This document shows, piece by piece, positions 52,955 through 61,338 of a stretch of 64,000 bases of DNA. Position 1 is the first letter of the stretch. Each line of letters opens with the position of its first letter. The translations under genes and the position numbers were made by a program. Location: positions 124,001-188,000 of the forward strand of contig NZ_JAZAQL010000003.1 in assembly GCF_037081675.1 (NCBI RefSeq). Reading direction: 5' to 3'. The notes under the pieces are model-generated. The model saw only the letters and a list, made by a program, of their open reading frames with translations. It was not told the origin of the DNA and searched no databases. The DNA is from Halorubellus litoreus (lineage in GTDB: Archaea > Halobacteriota > Halobacteria > Halobacteriales > Natrialbaceae).

Positions 52955-54103
52955 CTAGTCGCTCGCCTCCGTGATCGCATCGTCTACGGCGGCGCGCTCG
53001 CGTATCGCCTCGTCGTCGACCGCGTCGAGCACCGCGTCGGCGCCGACCGCGTCGACGACCGCCTCCGCACCGACCGCGTCGACGACCGCCTCCGCACCGA
53101 CCGCGTCCGTGATGCGTTCGAGGCCGACGACGTCGACGAACGCCGCGAGCCCGCGTTCGGCACGTTCGTCGACCGTAGCGTCGTCGACGCGCGTCTCGAA
53201 GGCCTCCTCGACGTAGTCGTCCCGGAGGTCGGCGAGTTCGTCGTCGTCGAGGTCGTGGTCGTCCCCGAGCTCGTTCTCGAACCACTCGCGCCAGCGGTCG
53301 CGGTCGGCCCACTCGCCGCTGAACTCGCTCGCCTGCCGGAGCCAATCGTACTCCGGCGCGACCTCGCCGGAGAGCCCGCGGGCGCGCCGCCGGTCCTCGA
53401 TGAGTGACCGGGCGACGTGCGCCCCGTTCCCCGCCGCGACCACCGCCTGCGCGCTCCGCGCACCCGACGGGCTCGCGACGTACAGGCCGTCGATGGGCGT
53501 GCGGCCGCCGTCGTCGGCGTACTCGGGGTCGAATCGCTCCTCGACCTCGCCGTGGTGCTCGTGCTCGACGAACAGGTCGCCGCCGCCGTCGGGCGCCGTC
53601 GCCTCGAGCGGCCGGAGGTACGACCCGTCGTACCACGCGGCCGCGACCACGTCGGTCGCCAGGACGGTCGTCCCCTCCTGGGTCCGAACGCGGAAGCGCG
53701 CGTCGTCGCGGTCGTTCGCATCGCCGGCGCCGTCGACCGCCTGGTCGTCCTCGGATCGCCCCAGCCGTTCGACGGCGTCGACGAGTTCCTCGACGCGGCG
53801 CGCGCCCATCTCGGCGACGTGCGCGTGCACGAGGTCGTGGAAGACGTCGACGTCGACGCCCCCCGGGAAGCCGAGGTAGTTCTCGAGGTACGCGCACCGT
53901 CGAAGCGCGGAGTTCCCGCGGTCGAAGACGACCGTCTCCAGGCCGTACCGGGCCGCGAACACGGTCGCCGAAGAGCCTGCCGGGCCACCGCCGACGACGA
54001 CCACGTCGACCGTCGTCTCGTCCACTTCGGCGCCGTCGACGGTGCCCGCGTCGGGCTCCGTCCCCGACCCGTCGCCCGTGCCGTTCGCGTGCTCGTCGGT
54101 CAT
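52955..54103 (-). CDS. FAD-dependent oxidoreductase of the iron operon
   Basis: 382 residues from the ATG at 54103. The FAD-binding motif is DVVVVGGGPAGSSATVFAARYGLETVVFDRG (about 30-60), and IDGLYVASPSGARSAQAVVAAGNGAHVA closes the fold as in thioredoxin-reductase-like enzymes. A separate NADPH-binding GxGxxA motif and a redox CxxC are not seen. The last 150 residues form an extra acidic domain ending in 9-residue repeats (GAEAVVDAV). Placed between transporter genes, it could reductively release iron from an imported siderophore; this is inference. Confidence 0.78.
   Translation of the reverse strand: MTDEHANGTGDGSGTEPDAGTVDGAEVDETTVDVVVVGGGPAGSSATVFAARYGLETVVFDRGNSALRRCAYLENYLGFPGGVDVDVFHDLVHAHVAEMGARRVEELVDAVERLGRSEDDQAVDGAGDANDRDDARFRVRTQEGTTVLATDVVAAAWYDGSYLRPLEATAPDGGGDLFVEHEHHGEVEERFDPEYADDGGRTPIDGLYVASPSGARSAQAVVAAGNGAHVARSLIEDRRRARGLSGEVAPEYDWLRQASEFSGEWADRDRWREWFENELGDDHDLDDDELADLRDDYVEEAFETRVDDATVDERAERGLAAFVDVVGLERITDAVGAEAVVDAVGAEAVVDAVGADAVLDAVDDEAIRERAAVDDAITEASD
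53047..53100. repeat. Two perfect 27-bp in-frame repeats
   Basis: 53047-53073 and 53074-53100 are identical and encode GAEAVVDAV; imperfect copies flank them. They extend the C-terminal tail of the FAD protein. Confidence 0.9.
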
Positions 54104-54105
54104 GC

Positions 54106-54651
54106 TCAGAGCTTCGACTGCAGTTGTCTGGTCACGAACTCGTCGTCGAGCAGCGACTCGGGCCCCGAGAGATGGACGAGCGGTGCGTTCTCGACGCGCA
54201 GCCACTCGTCGCGTCTGTCACCGGTCACCGTGACGGTCTGGCGAGCGCGCGGGACGCCGTTCTTGCGGCGTTCGTCCGTCGACTCGCGGACGGTCGCGAG
54301 CTCCACCGCCTCGGTCTGGCGCTCGCAGACGACGAGGTCGTACGTCGGGAGGTCCGGGTCGACGTCGCGCATCGCGGCGCGATACCGCGCCGCCGCGTCG
54401 CGCGCTCGCTCCGCGGCCTCGTACGCGTCGAACGTGACCGACGACACCGGGTCCGGGCTGACGCCGGTGTCCTTCCCGACGACGACGAACTCGCCGTCGT
54501 CGGCCGCGAGGTCGGCAATCGTCTCTCGCGCCTCCCGGACCGCTGCGGCCGCGTCCGCGGCTCCCGCGCCGTCCTGGACGACTCTCGTCGCCTCACTGTC
54601 GGCGACACCGTCGGTCGGTCGGTCGTCTCCCGTGTCGTCGGTCGCTGCCAT
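54106..54651 (-). CDS. Protein of unknown function in the iron operon
   Basis: 181 residues. An N-terminal acidic part, a helix (AAVREARETIADLAADDG), a strand-rich centre (EFVVVGKDTGVSPDPVSSVTFDAYEAAERARDAAARYRAAM) and YDLVVCERQTEAVELATV. It lacks a signal peptide and known catalytic motifs. It lies one base after the substrate-binding protein gene and two bases before the FAD protein gene, so it belongs to the operon; a role in cytoplasmic siderophore handling is inferred from context only. Confidence 0.7.
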   Translation of the reverse strand: MAATDDTGDDRPTDGVADSEATRVVQDGAGAADAAAAVREARETIADLAADDGEFVVVGKDTGVSPDPVSSVTFDAYEAAERARDAAARYRAAMRDVDPDLPTYDLVVCERQTEAVELATVRESTDERRKNGVPRARQTVTVTGDRRDEWLRVENAPLVHLSGPESLLDDEFVTRQLQSKL

Positions 54652-54652
54652 C

Positions 54653-55840
54653 TCAGACGTCCCCCGCGACGATGTCGGCGACGCGGTCGCGGTCGAACAG
54701 CTGCTTCTCGACGCCGTAGAGCTGTTCGGCGGTGCGTTCGGTCAGGACCATGTTCGTGATGGGGCCCTGGTAGAGGCCGCCGGCGCGGTAGACGTCGTCG
54801 TTCTCGACGGCGGTGAGCGCGCTCGCGGTGTCGTGGGATTCCAGGAACGAGACGACGGTGTCCTCGAACTCGCTCCGGGTCTTCGACTCGTAGCCGCGGA
54901 GCATGAGGACCTCGGGGTCGACGTCGAGGAGCGTCTCCAGGTCGATGGCGGCGCGACTCCCGTGGAAGTCCTTGATGCTCGTCTCGGCGAGCGCGTCGCG
55001 GACGCCGAGGTCGCGGAGGTGCTTGAACCCGGTGCCGTCGCCGATGATGTACGGATAGTACTGCTCGGGTTGGTCGCCGACGCCCCAGAGCACGGCGACG
55101 GACGGCCGCTCGCTGCTCCCGGGGACCGCCGGTGCGAGGTTCGCCTGGAAGTCGTCGTGGAGCGCCTCGAACGCCTCGTAGCGGTCGACGCGCCCGAAGA
55201 CCTGCGCGAGCTTCTCGAAGCCCTCGTACAGCGAGTAGTACCGGTAGTCCTCGTGCCACGGGTAGTGCTGGGCGTAGATGCAGTTCCCGAACACGGGGCC
55301 GACGTTCTCGACGACCTCGTCGACGTCGCTCTGGTCCCATCCCTGGAACCGGTTCTGGAGGAAGTTCGGGTCCATGACGTGGACGTCGGCGTCGAGCTCG
55401 TAGAACAGCTCCTTGCTGACGCCGTCCTGGTAGAGCGAGACCATGTCGCTCGCGTCGACGCTGACGCCGTCGACGTCGTCGTAGTACTGGGTGTGGTAGC
55501 GCGACGTGAGCCAGAGCGCCTTCGGGGGTTCGAGGCCGAGCGCGACCCCCATGTCCGCCCACGAGCCGTTGTTCGCGACCCACGTCTCGGGGACGCTGTC
55601 GAACTCGACCTCGCCGACGGGCTCGATGGAGACGCTGTAGGGGGTGTCGAGGCCGTCGTCCTGGGTCGTCGTTTCACCGGTGGTGGTCGGTTCGGTGGTG
55701 GCGGTGGCGTCGCTCTCGTCGTCGGTCGCGCCCTGGTCGCCCGTGCTCATGCAGCCTGCGGCGAGCGTGCTCGCGAGCAGTGTGCTCCCGCCGAGGAGAT
55801 ACGCGCGTCGTGTGTGACGTGCACCGTCTTCGTCGCTCAT
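54653..55840 (-). CDS. Iron-siderophore ABC substrate-binding lipoprotein
   Basis: 395 residues. A Tat/lipoprotein signal (HTRRAYLLGGSTLLASTLAAGC) and a Thr/Asp-rich linker precede a two-lobed FepB/BtuF-like domain (VPETWVANNGSWADMGVALGLEPPKALW, VDPEVLMLRGYESKTRSEFEDTVVSFLE). It is long for the family. It binds the iron complex outside the cell and delivers it to the FecCD/FecE transporter encoded downstream. Two palindromic metal-regulator boxes lie 5-56 bases upstream of the ATG. Confidence 0.9.
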   Translation of the reverse strand: MSDEDGARHTRRAYLLGGSTLLASTLAAGCMSTGDQGATDDESDATATTEPTTTGETTTQDDGLDTPYSVSIEPVGEVEFDSVPETWVANNGSWADMGVALGLEPPKALWLTSRYHTQYYDDVDGVSVDASDMVSLYQDGVSKELFYELDADVHVMDPNFLQNRFQGWDQSDVDEVVENVGPVFGNCIYAQHYPWHEDYRYYSLYEGFEKLAQVFGRVDRYEAFEALHDDFQANLAPAVPGSSERPSVAVLWGVGDQPEQYYPYIIGDGTGFKHLRDLGVRDALAETSIKDFHGSRAAIDLETLLDVDPEVLMLRGYESKTRSEFEDTVVSFLESHDTASALTAVENDDVYRAGGLYQGPITNMVLTERTAEQLYGVEKQLFDRDRVADIVAGDV

Positions 55841-55844
55841 ACGA

Positions 55845-55860
55845 TTTAGGCAACCCTAAA
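55845..55860 (-). promoter_or_regulatory. DtxR/Idr-like iron box 1
   Basis: TTTAGGCAACCCTAAA, an inverted repeat TTTAGG/CCTAAA around four bases, five bases before the ATG of the substrate-binding protein. The sequence resembles the boxes of haloarchaeal Idr (DtxR family) repressors. Position over the start fits repression by iron. Confidence 0.75.
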
Positions 55861-55880
55861 CAACTAAATGGCTTTCGATT

Positions 55881-55896
55881 TTTAGGCCGGCCTAAA
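55881..55896 (-). promoter_or_regulatory. DtxR/Idr-like iron box 2
   Basis: TTTAGGCCGGCCTAAA is a perfect 16-bp palindrome, 36 bp from box 1 (centre to centre), in the core promoter of the iron operon. The tract between the boxes (CAACTAAATGGCTTTCGATT) contains the A+T-rich promoter element. Confidence 0.78.
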
Positions 55897-56081
55897 TCAG
55901 GTGTTCGGTGTCGTATGGGGCGTCGATGGGTCGGAGGCAGGAACGCGAACGCGAACGAGCGAGGGCCGAACCGACGCCGGGGCACTCGACGGGTCGTCGT
56001 TCGACGCCTGGCCACGCAGCCAGATGGTCGTCCGACGCCGGGTCCATCGGTCGGTCCGGGAACCGTCGACTACGACTCTAA

Positions 56082-56097
56082 GTTAGGCAGACCTAAA
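56082..56097. promoter_or_regulatory. DtxR/Idr-like iron box 3
   Basis: GTTAGGCAGACCTAAA, an inverted repeat TTAGG/CCTAA, about 240 bases upstream of the iron operon start. No convincing gene starts next to it, so it may be a distal site for the same operon or regulate a short unrecognised transcript on the plus strand. Confidence 0.6.
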
Positions 56098-56268
56098 TCC
56101 ACCGGTTCGTGGCTCGGGGACACTCGCTGCACCATCTGGCGGCCGACGGAACCGGGCAAGCGCCCCAAAGAAGACCGGACAGTAACACGGGCCGAAGCGA
56201 CGAGCACGACCGAGTAAAACGGTCGAACGACGCGAGAAGAGTCAGCGACGGCGGTCTGCCCGGTGCGG

Positions 56269-56496
56269 TCAGTCCAGTGCCGCTTCGCTGAGGCGCGCCG
56301 TCTCGACGGCACCGCTTCCGTCGACGGTGATGCGGTGCCCGTGATAGTCGAACGCGAGACTGGCGTCGTCGGCGGCCGAGTCGACGAACGCGACGATCGC
56401 GTCCGGGTCGATGGTCTCCAGGAGCGGTGGGAGGTCCGTGTGGGACTCACCCGTGGCCTCCGCGACGGTACTGACGATGTCGACTATCGGATTCAT
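56269..56496 (-). CDS. Small HalOD1 output-domain protein
   Basis: 75 residues (MNPIVDIVSTVAEATGESHTDLPPLLETIDPDAIVAFVD). The pattern V..VAEA.G....DLPPL.E.IDPDAI followed by a beta hairpin (LAFDYHGHRITVDGSGAVE) matches HalOD1, which here forms the whole protein. It is probably a stand-alone signalling output module. It has no operon partner. Confidence 0.8.
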   Translation of the reverse strand: MNPIVDIVSTVAEATGESHTDLPPLLETIDPDAIVAFVDSAADDASLAFDYHGHRITVDGSGAVETARLSEAALD

Positions 56497-56650
56497 TGTC
56501 GGTTACAGGGTTCGGGACTACTTAGAGACTGCAACTTTGAACTGTTAACCGGTTTTTCTAGGGAGGAAACCGCCCGTCCGCGGTACCACCGGGTGGCGCC
56601 CGTCCCTTCTGCGGACCGGTCACCAGCCGACCGCCAGAGCCCCGCGGCAC

Positions 56651-57487
56651 TCATGATAACACGGCACGTGCAGCGAACAGGAGGTTCTCCTTGCGCTCGC
56701 GGACCCGCCGGTAGAAGTACTGCATCCACTTGCTCCCGTACGGCACGTACTGGTAGACGTCGACGTCCTCGGCGGCGAGGTCGCGCTGCGCGTCCTCGCG
56801 GACGCCCATCAGCATCTGGATCTCGTACGGCGTCCCGTACTCCTCGTGGAGCTCGCGAGCGTGCTCGATCATCGCCGGGTCGTGACTCCCGACGGCGACC
56901 CCGTCCTCGAAGTGCTCGAACGCGTACGCGATGAGCTCCCGGTAGGACTCGTCCACGCGAGCCTTGTCCTTGTACGCGATCGACTTCGGCTCGTCGTACG
57001 CGCCCTTCACGAGGCGGACCTTCCCCGGGAGCGGTGCGAGGCGCTCCAGGTCGTCGCTCGTGCGCTTGAGGTTCGCCTGGATGCAGACGCCGACGTTCCC
57101 GTCGGTCTCCCGGGCGTGCCGTTCGAACGCGTCGAGCGTCACGTCGGTCGTCTCGTGGTCCTCCATGTCTATCCACACGAAGACGCCACGGTCAGTGGCA
57201 GCGTCGACGATCCGAGCGAGGTTCTCCTCGAACACCTCGTCGCGGATACCCAACCCGATCTGACTGGGTTTCACCGAGATACAGCCCTCGACGTCGCTCG
57301 CCGCGAGGTCCTTCGCGAGCGAGACGTAGGCGTCCGCGTCCGCGTCGGCCGGCTCGCGGTCGTGATAGTGCTCGCCGAGGAGGTTCAGGATGACGGCGAC
57401 GTCGTCCCGGTTCGTCTCGGCCGCGTGGTCGAGTGCGGTCGCGGGCGTCTTCCCCGCGACGAAGTTACTCGCTATCGGCGGAATCAT
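56651..57487 (-). CDS. Proline dehydrogenase
   Basis: 278 residues from the ATG at 57487 (MIPPIASNFVAGKTPATALDHA). A TIM-barrel PRODH with GCISVKPSQIGLG, VFVWIDMEDHETTDVTLDAF, VGVCIQANLKRTSDDL, VRLVKGAYDEPKSIAY and YEIQMLMGVRE, plus the C-terminal YRRVRER that binds the proline carboxylate. It oxidises proline to pyrroline-5-carboxylate with FAD at the membrane. It is divergent from the liv operon, which could supply amino acids. Confidence 0.93.
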   Translation of the reverse strand: MIPPIASNFVAGKTPATALDHAAETNRDDVAVILNLLGEHYHDREPADADADAYVSLAKDLAASDVEGCISVKPSQIGLGIRDEVFEENLARIVDAATDRGVFVWIDMEDHETTDVTLDAFERHARETDGNVGVCIQANLKRTSDDLERLAPLPGKVRLVKGAYDEPKSIAYKDKARVDESYRELIAYAFEHFEDGVAVGSHDPAMIEHARELHEEYGTPYEIQMLMGVREDAQRDLAAEDVDVYQYVPYGSKWMQYFYRRVRERKENLLFAARAVLS

Positions 57488-57567
57488 GCGTGTAGTCCAT
57501 AGCTGTGTCGTGGTATAGGGGCACCCGACCAGCCGTTTCACGGCCGAATGGTCAGCAAATAACGTTT

Positions 57568-57585
57568 ACGGCGGTTTATCGCCGT
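57568..57585. promoter_or_regulatory. Short stem-loop in the putA-like/liv divergent region
   Basis: ACGGCG (57568-57573) pairs with CGCCGT (57580-57585) around GTTTAT. It lies 80 bases upstream of both divergent starts and may be an operator; nothing else supports a function. Confidence 0.3.
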
Positions 57586-57609
57586 CCTCAGGCGATTTTG
57601 GCTGCATTC

Positions 57610-57621
57610 CGACCATGGTCG
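57610..57621. promoter_or_regulatory. CGACCATGGTCG palindrome, copy 3
   Basis: Third exact copy of the palindrome, 47 bases before the ATG of the liv substrate-binding protein and just before TACTATAGG, a possible TATA box. Confidence 0.55.
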
Positions 57622-57667
57622 GGCGGTACTATAGGCCTGTAGTTCATTATTGATTCTGCACACCGCT

Positions 57668-58996
57668 ATGGCACCTGATGACAAGCGCGGAAAGGTTCGC
57701 AGAGACGTACTGAAAGGCGTGGGCGTTGGCAGTATCGGACTGCTCGCCGGCTGTGTCACCTCGACAGACGAGACCGAGACCGAAGGCGACGGCGGCGACG
57801 GCGGCAGTGGGGGCGACGGCGGCGACGGCGGCGACGGGAGCGACGGCGGCGACGGCGGCGACGGCGGCAGCGGAATGGACAGCTACCAGATCGGGATGGT
57901 TGACTCCGTCACCGGCTCGCTGTCCGCGTTCGGGCAACGCAACCAGCGCGGGAAGGACCTCGCGCTCGCGGACGTCAACGCGGAAGGCATCAAGGGCGGC
58001 GACCTCGACATCGTCGTCGAGGACTCCCAATCACAGAGTCAGGCGGGCGTGTCCGCCGCACAGAAGCTCGTCAACCAGGACGAGGTTCCGTTCGTCATCG
58101 GCGCCGTCGGCTCCGGCGTCTCGCTGGCGATCTACCAGTCCGTCATCCAGAACACGGACGTCGTCCAGCTCAGTCAGAACTCCACGAGCCCGGCGCTCAG
58201 CGACTTCCCCGGCCTCCTCCGGATGAGCCCGACCGGGCGCGTCCAGTCCGGTGCGCTCGCGGACATCATGGCCGACGACGGCCACGACTCCGTCGCGATC
58301 ACGTGGATCAACAACGACTACGGCCAGGGCATCACTGACGCCTTCACGAGCGCGTGGGACGGCGAGGTCGCGTACAACCAGAGCCACGACCAGGGACAGT
58401 CGTCGTACTCGAGCGTCGTCTCCGGGATGGCGAACTCCGGCGCGGACGCGTGGCTGTTCATCACGTACCAGCCCGAGTTCACGACGATGGCCCAGGAAGC
58501 GTACTCCAGCGGGTACGAGGCGCAGTTCTACGGCGCCGACTCCGTGAAGGGTCCCGAAGTCCTGAACAACACGCCCGAGGGCAGCCTCGACGGCATGAAG
58601 GTCGTCGCGCCGAGCGCGGCGATCGACCAGGACAACTACCAGCAGTTCGCGTCCCGCTTCGAGGAGGAGCACGGGAGCGCGCCGACGGCGTGGTCCGCGT
58701 ACGCGTACGACTGCGTCATCACGGCAGCGCTCGCCATCCACACCGCGGACGACTTCAGCCCGAGCGCGCTCCAGGACACCGTCCGCGACGTCACGCGTCC
58801 GGACGGCGAACAGGTCTCGACGTACGCGGAAGCGGTCGAGGTCCTCGGCGAGGACGGCTCCGCGTCGGACATCGACTACCAGGGCGTGTCCGGCCCCATC
58901 GACTTCGACGAGAACGGCGACCCCGCTGGCTTCCTCCAGATCTTCACGGTCGAAGATCACGAGTACGTCACGACGGGCACCATCTCCTCGGAGTAA
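57668..58996 (+). CDS. livK: Branched-chain amino acid-type ABC substrate-binding lipoprotein (LivK-like)
   Basis: 442 residues from the ATG at 57668. The signal KVRRDVLKGVGVGSIGLLAGC gives Tat export and lipid anchoring, followed by a 40-residue Gly/Asp linker. The type I periplasmic-binding fold is seen as YQIGMVDSVTGSLSAFGQRNQRGKDLALADVNAEG, KLVNQDEVPFVIGAVGSGVSLA and AITWINNDYGQGITDAF. It binds amino acids, amides or a related ligand; which one is not visible. First of five genes in the order K-H-M-G-F. Confidence 0.9.
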   Translation: MAPDDKRGKVRRDVLKGVGVGSIGLLAGCVTSTDETETEGDGGDGGSGGDGGDGGDGSDGGDGGDGGSGMDSYQIGMVDSVTGSLSAFGQRNQRGKDLALADVNAEGIKGGDLDIVVEDSQSQSQAGVSAAQKLVNQDEVPFVIGAVGSGVSLAIYQSVIQNTDVVQLSQNSTSPALSDFPGLLRMSPTGRVQSGALADIMADDGHDSVAITWINNDYGQGITDAFTSAWDGEVAYNQSHDQGQSSYSSVVSGMANSGADAWLFITYQPEFTTMAQEAYSSGYEAQFYGADSVKGPEVLNNTPEGSLDGMKVVAPSAAIDQDNYQQFASRFEEEHGSAPTAWSAYAYDCVITAALAIHTADDFSPSALQDTVRDVTRPDGEQVSTYAEAVEVLGEDGSASDIDYQGVSGPIDFDENGDPAGFLQIFTVEDHEYVTTGTISSE

Positions 58997-59008
58997 CACC
59001 CTCCGACA

Positions 59009-59923
59009 ATGTCCGTTCTCGAATACGCAGCGAACGGGTTGGTGTTCAGTAGCATCATCGTACTGGCAAGTATCGGGCTGTCGCTCGTGTACAGTATCGC
59101 GAACTTCGCGAACTTCGCGCACGGCGACACGATGACCGTCGGCGCGTACGCGACGCTCGTCACGTTCGGCACCGTCGGCACCCTCGGCGGCGTCGTCCTC
59201 GGCATCCCGTACGGGTTCTTCGTCGCGTTACTCGTCGGCGTCGTCGTCGCGGCACTCGTCGCGGTCGTCACGCACAAGATCATCTACGAGCCCATCGACC
59301 TGGACTCCATCGGCCTGCTCATCACGAGCATCGGGGTCGCGTTCGTCTACCGCGCCACGATCAGGCTCGGGTTCGGCGCCGACTTCACCGAGTTCGGCAT
59401 CCAGGTCCTGCGACCCATCGAGTGGCTGATTCCGTACGGCGTCCGCGTGACGCTGCACGACGTCGCCATCGTCGGGTCCGCGGTCGTGCTCGTCGCCGGC
59501 CTCCACACGCTCCTGCAGTACACGGACCTCGGCCGGAAGATGCGCGCAACCGCGGACAACCCGGACCTCGCACGCATCTCGGGCATCCGCACGAACCGCA
59601 TCGAGATCTGGACGTGGATCATCGGCGCCGGACTCGCCGGCGCCGGCGGCGGCTTCCTCGGCCTCTTCAACCAGCTGTCGCCACGCATGGGGTTCGACAT
59701 CCTGCTCGTCGTGTTCGCAGCCGTCATCCTCGGCGGTATCGGGAGCGTCTACGGCGCGATGCTCGGCGGGTTCCTCATCGGGATGATCAACCAGATGACG
59801 CCACTGCTCAGTGACATCGGCATCCCGATCGGTATCGAGTACGCGAACGCCGTCGCGTTCGTCATCATGGTCGTCGTGCTCCTCGCACGCCCCACGGGTA
59901 TCGTGGGGGAGGCCGCGTCATGA
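59009..59923 (+). CDS. livH: Branched-chain amino acid-type ABC permease LivH
   Basis: 304 residues, about eight hydrophobic helices, with the LivH motifs ANFAHGDTMTVGAYATL and GRKMRATADNPDLARISGIRTNRI, the cytoplasmic loop that contacts the ATPase. Starts 12 bases after livK and overlaps livM by four bases. Confidence 0.93.
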   Translation: MSVLEYAANGLVFSSIIVLASIGLSLVYSIANFANFAHGDTMTVGAYATLVTFGTVGTLGGVVLGIPYGFFVALLVGVVVAALVAVVTHKIIYEPIDLDSIGLLITSIGVAFVYRATIRLGFGADFTEFGIQVLRPIEWLIPYGVRVTLHDVAIVGSAVVLVAGLHTLLQYTDLGRKMRATADNPDLARISGIRTNRIEIWTWIIGAGLAGAGGGFLGLFNQLSPRMGFDILLVVFAAVILGGIGSVYGAMLGGFLIGMINQMTPLLSDIGIPIGIEYANAVAFVIMVVVLLARPTGIVGEAAS

Positions 59924-61338
59924 CCGAACGAGCGACGTTCCTCGGCGACCCGCGGGGGTACGTCGCGGAGATGACGCGCGCGGAGAAAGGGGTCGCCGGC
60001 TTCGTCGTCACCCTCATGGCGCTGCTGTTCTACGGCCTCATCACGGGTGGCCTCGGCCCGGCGTACTTCCTGTACCTCGTCGGGCTCGTCGGCATGTACA
60101 TCCTGCTGAGCTTCGGACTGAACGTCCAGTGGGGGTACACGGGCCTCATCAACTTCTCCGTCGCCGCGTTCTTCGGCCTCGGCGCGTACGGGACCGCGCT
60201 CCTGACCGCGGACTCCTCGCCGCTCGCGGGCGGCTTCAATCCGCTCGTCGGGCTCGTGCTCGGGCTCGTGCTCGCGGCGGTACTCGCGGTCATCATCGGC
60301 ATCCCGACGCTACGACTGCGCACGGACTATCTCGCCATCGCGAGCCTCGGTCTTGCAGAGGTCGTTCGGCTGCTCATGCTGAACGAACGCTGGCTGACGA
60401 ACGGGAGCGCGGGACTCCGCGGCATCCCCGGGTTCTTCGAGGGGTGGCCGTTCCTCGCGACGTTCCCGCAGACGATGCCGGGGCTACGCTTCCAGCAACT
60501 GGAGGTCGGTATCCCGGGCATCTTCACGGTCCGCATCCTCGGGTTCACCATCGGGCAGTCGTTCTGGCAGGCGCTCCTGAACGTGTTCGTCGTGGCCGTG
60601 TTCGTCGGCGTCGTCTACCTGCTGCTCCGGCACGTCCACCAGAGCCCGTGGGGGCGCGTCCTCCGGACCATCCGGAGCGACGACGACCTCGCGGAGGCGC
60701 TCGGGAAGAACACGTACGCGTTCAAGATGCAGTCGTTCGTGCTCGGGAGCGTCATCATGGCGCTCGCGGGCGTGTTCTACGCGCACCTGAACCTGTTCGT
60801 GAGCCCGGGCGACCTCGAACCCATCAACACGTTCTACGTCTGGATCGCGGTGATCCTCGGCGGGAGCGGGTCGAACCGCGGTGCGATGTTCGGCGGGTTC
60901 GTCATCATCGCCATCCAGGAGGGCACGCGCTTCCTCGGTGGCGCACTCCCCGACACGTTACCCGTGGACTTACCGGCGCTCCTTGGCGTCATCGAGTCGA
61001 CGTACGCGACCATCGTCGGGAACTTCGCGAGCACGCGCCTGCTCGCGGTCGGCGTCATCATCATCCTCGTGATGCGCTGGCGGCCGGAAGGCGTCCTGCC
61101 GCCCCAGCGCGAACTCATCTGGCCGAGCGCGCTCGCCGACGCGGACGTCCCGGGTCGCGAAGCCGCTCGCGAAGCGAAGGTCACGGACAACAACAACGAG
61201 ACCGGGTCGGTCCACGACCCCGAATCGCTCGACGACGCGAGCGACGACGTGACCGAGGACGCGACCGACGACTCCGGCGGGGACGCGCCCTCGTCCGGCG
61301 ACGACGTGCAAGCCAACGGAGGTGGTCGCGATGAGTGA
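59920..61338 (+). CDS. livM: Branched-chain amino acid-type ABC permease LivM with acidic tail
   Basis: 472 residues. Ten or so hydrophobic helices and LivM motifs GLNVQWGYTGLINFSVAAFFGLGAY, RTDYLAIASLGLAEVVRLL and GRVLRTIRSDDDLAEALGKNTY. A hydrophilic C-terminal tail of about 70 residues, rich in Asp, Glu and Ser (DDASDDVTEDATDDSGGDAP), is absent from bacterial LivM. Translationally coupled to both neighbours. Confidence 0.93.
   Translation: MTERATFLGDPRGYVAEMTRAEKGVAGFVVTLMALLFYGLITGGLGPAYFLYLVGLVGMYILLSFGLNVQWGYTGLINFSVAAFFGLGAYGTALLTADSSPLAGGFNPLVGLVLGLVLAAVLAVIIGIPTLRLRTDYLAIASLGLAEVVRLLMLNERWLTNGSAGLRGIPGFFEGWPFLATFPQTMPGLRFQQLEVGIPGIFTVRILGFTIGQSFWQALLNVFVVAVFVGVVYLLLRHVHQSPWGRVLRTIRSDDDLAEALGKNTYAFKMQSFVLGSVIMALAGVFYAHLNLFVSPGDLEPINTFYVWIAVILGGSGSNRGAMFGGFVIIAIQEGTRFLGGALPDTLPVDLPALLGVIESTYATIVGNFASTRLLAVGVIIILVMRWRPEGVLPPQRELIWPSALADADVPGREAAREAKVTDNNNETGSVHDPESLDDASDDVTEDATDDSGGDAPSSGDDVQANGGGRDE

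Larger units (their letters stand above)
55841..56268. other. Intergenic region between the iron operon and a HalOD1 gene
   Basis: Apart from the three iron boxes I see no gene; frames here are short and arginine-rich. The promoter of the iron operon lies at its left end. Confidence 0.5.

Noticed and set aside
56109..56291. Short plus-strand frame next to iron box 3
   Set aside because: GTG start, arginine-rich, no motif; the third iron box alone is not enough to call a gene.
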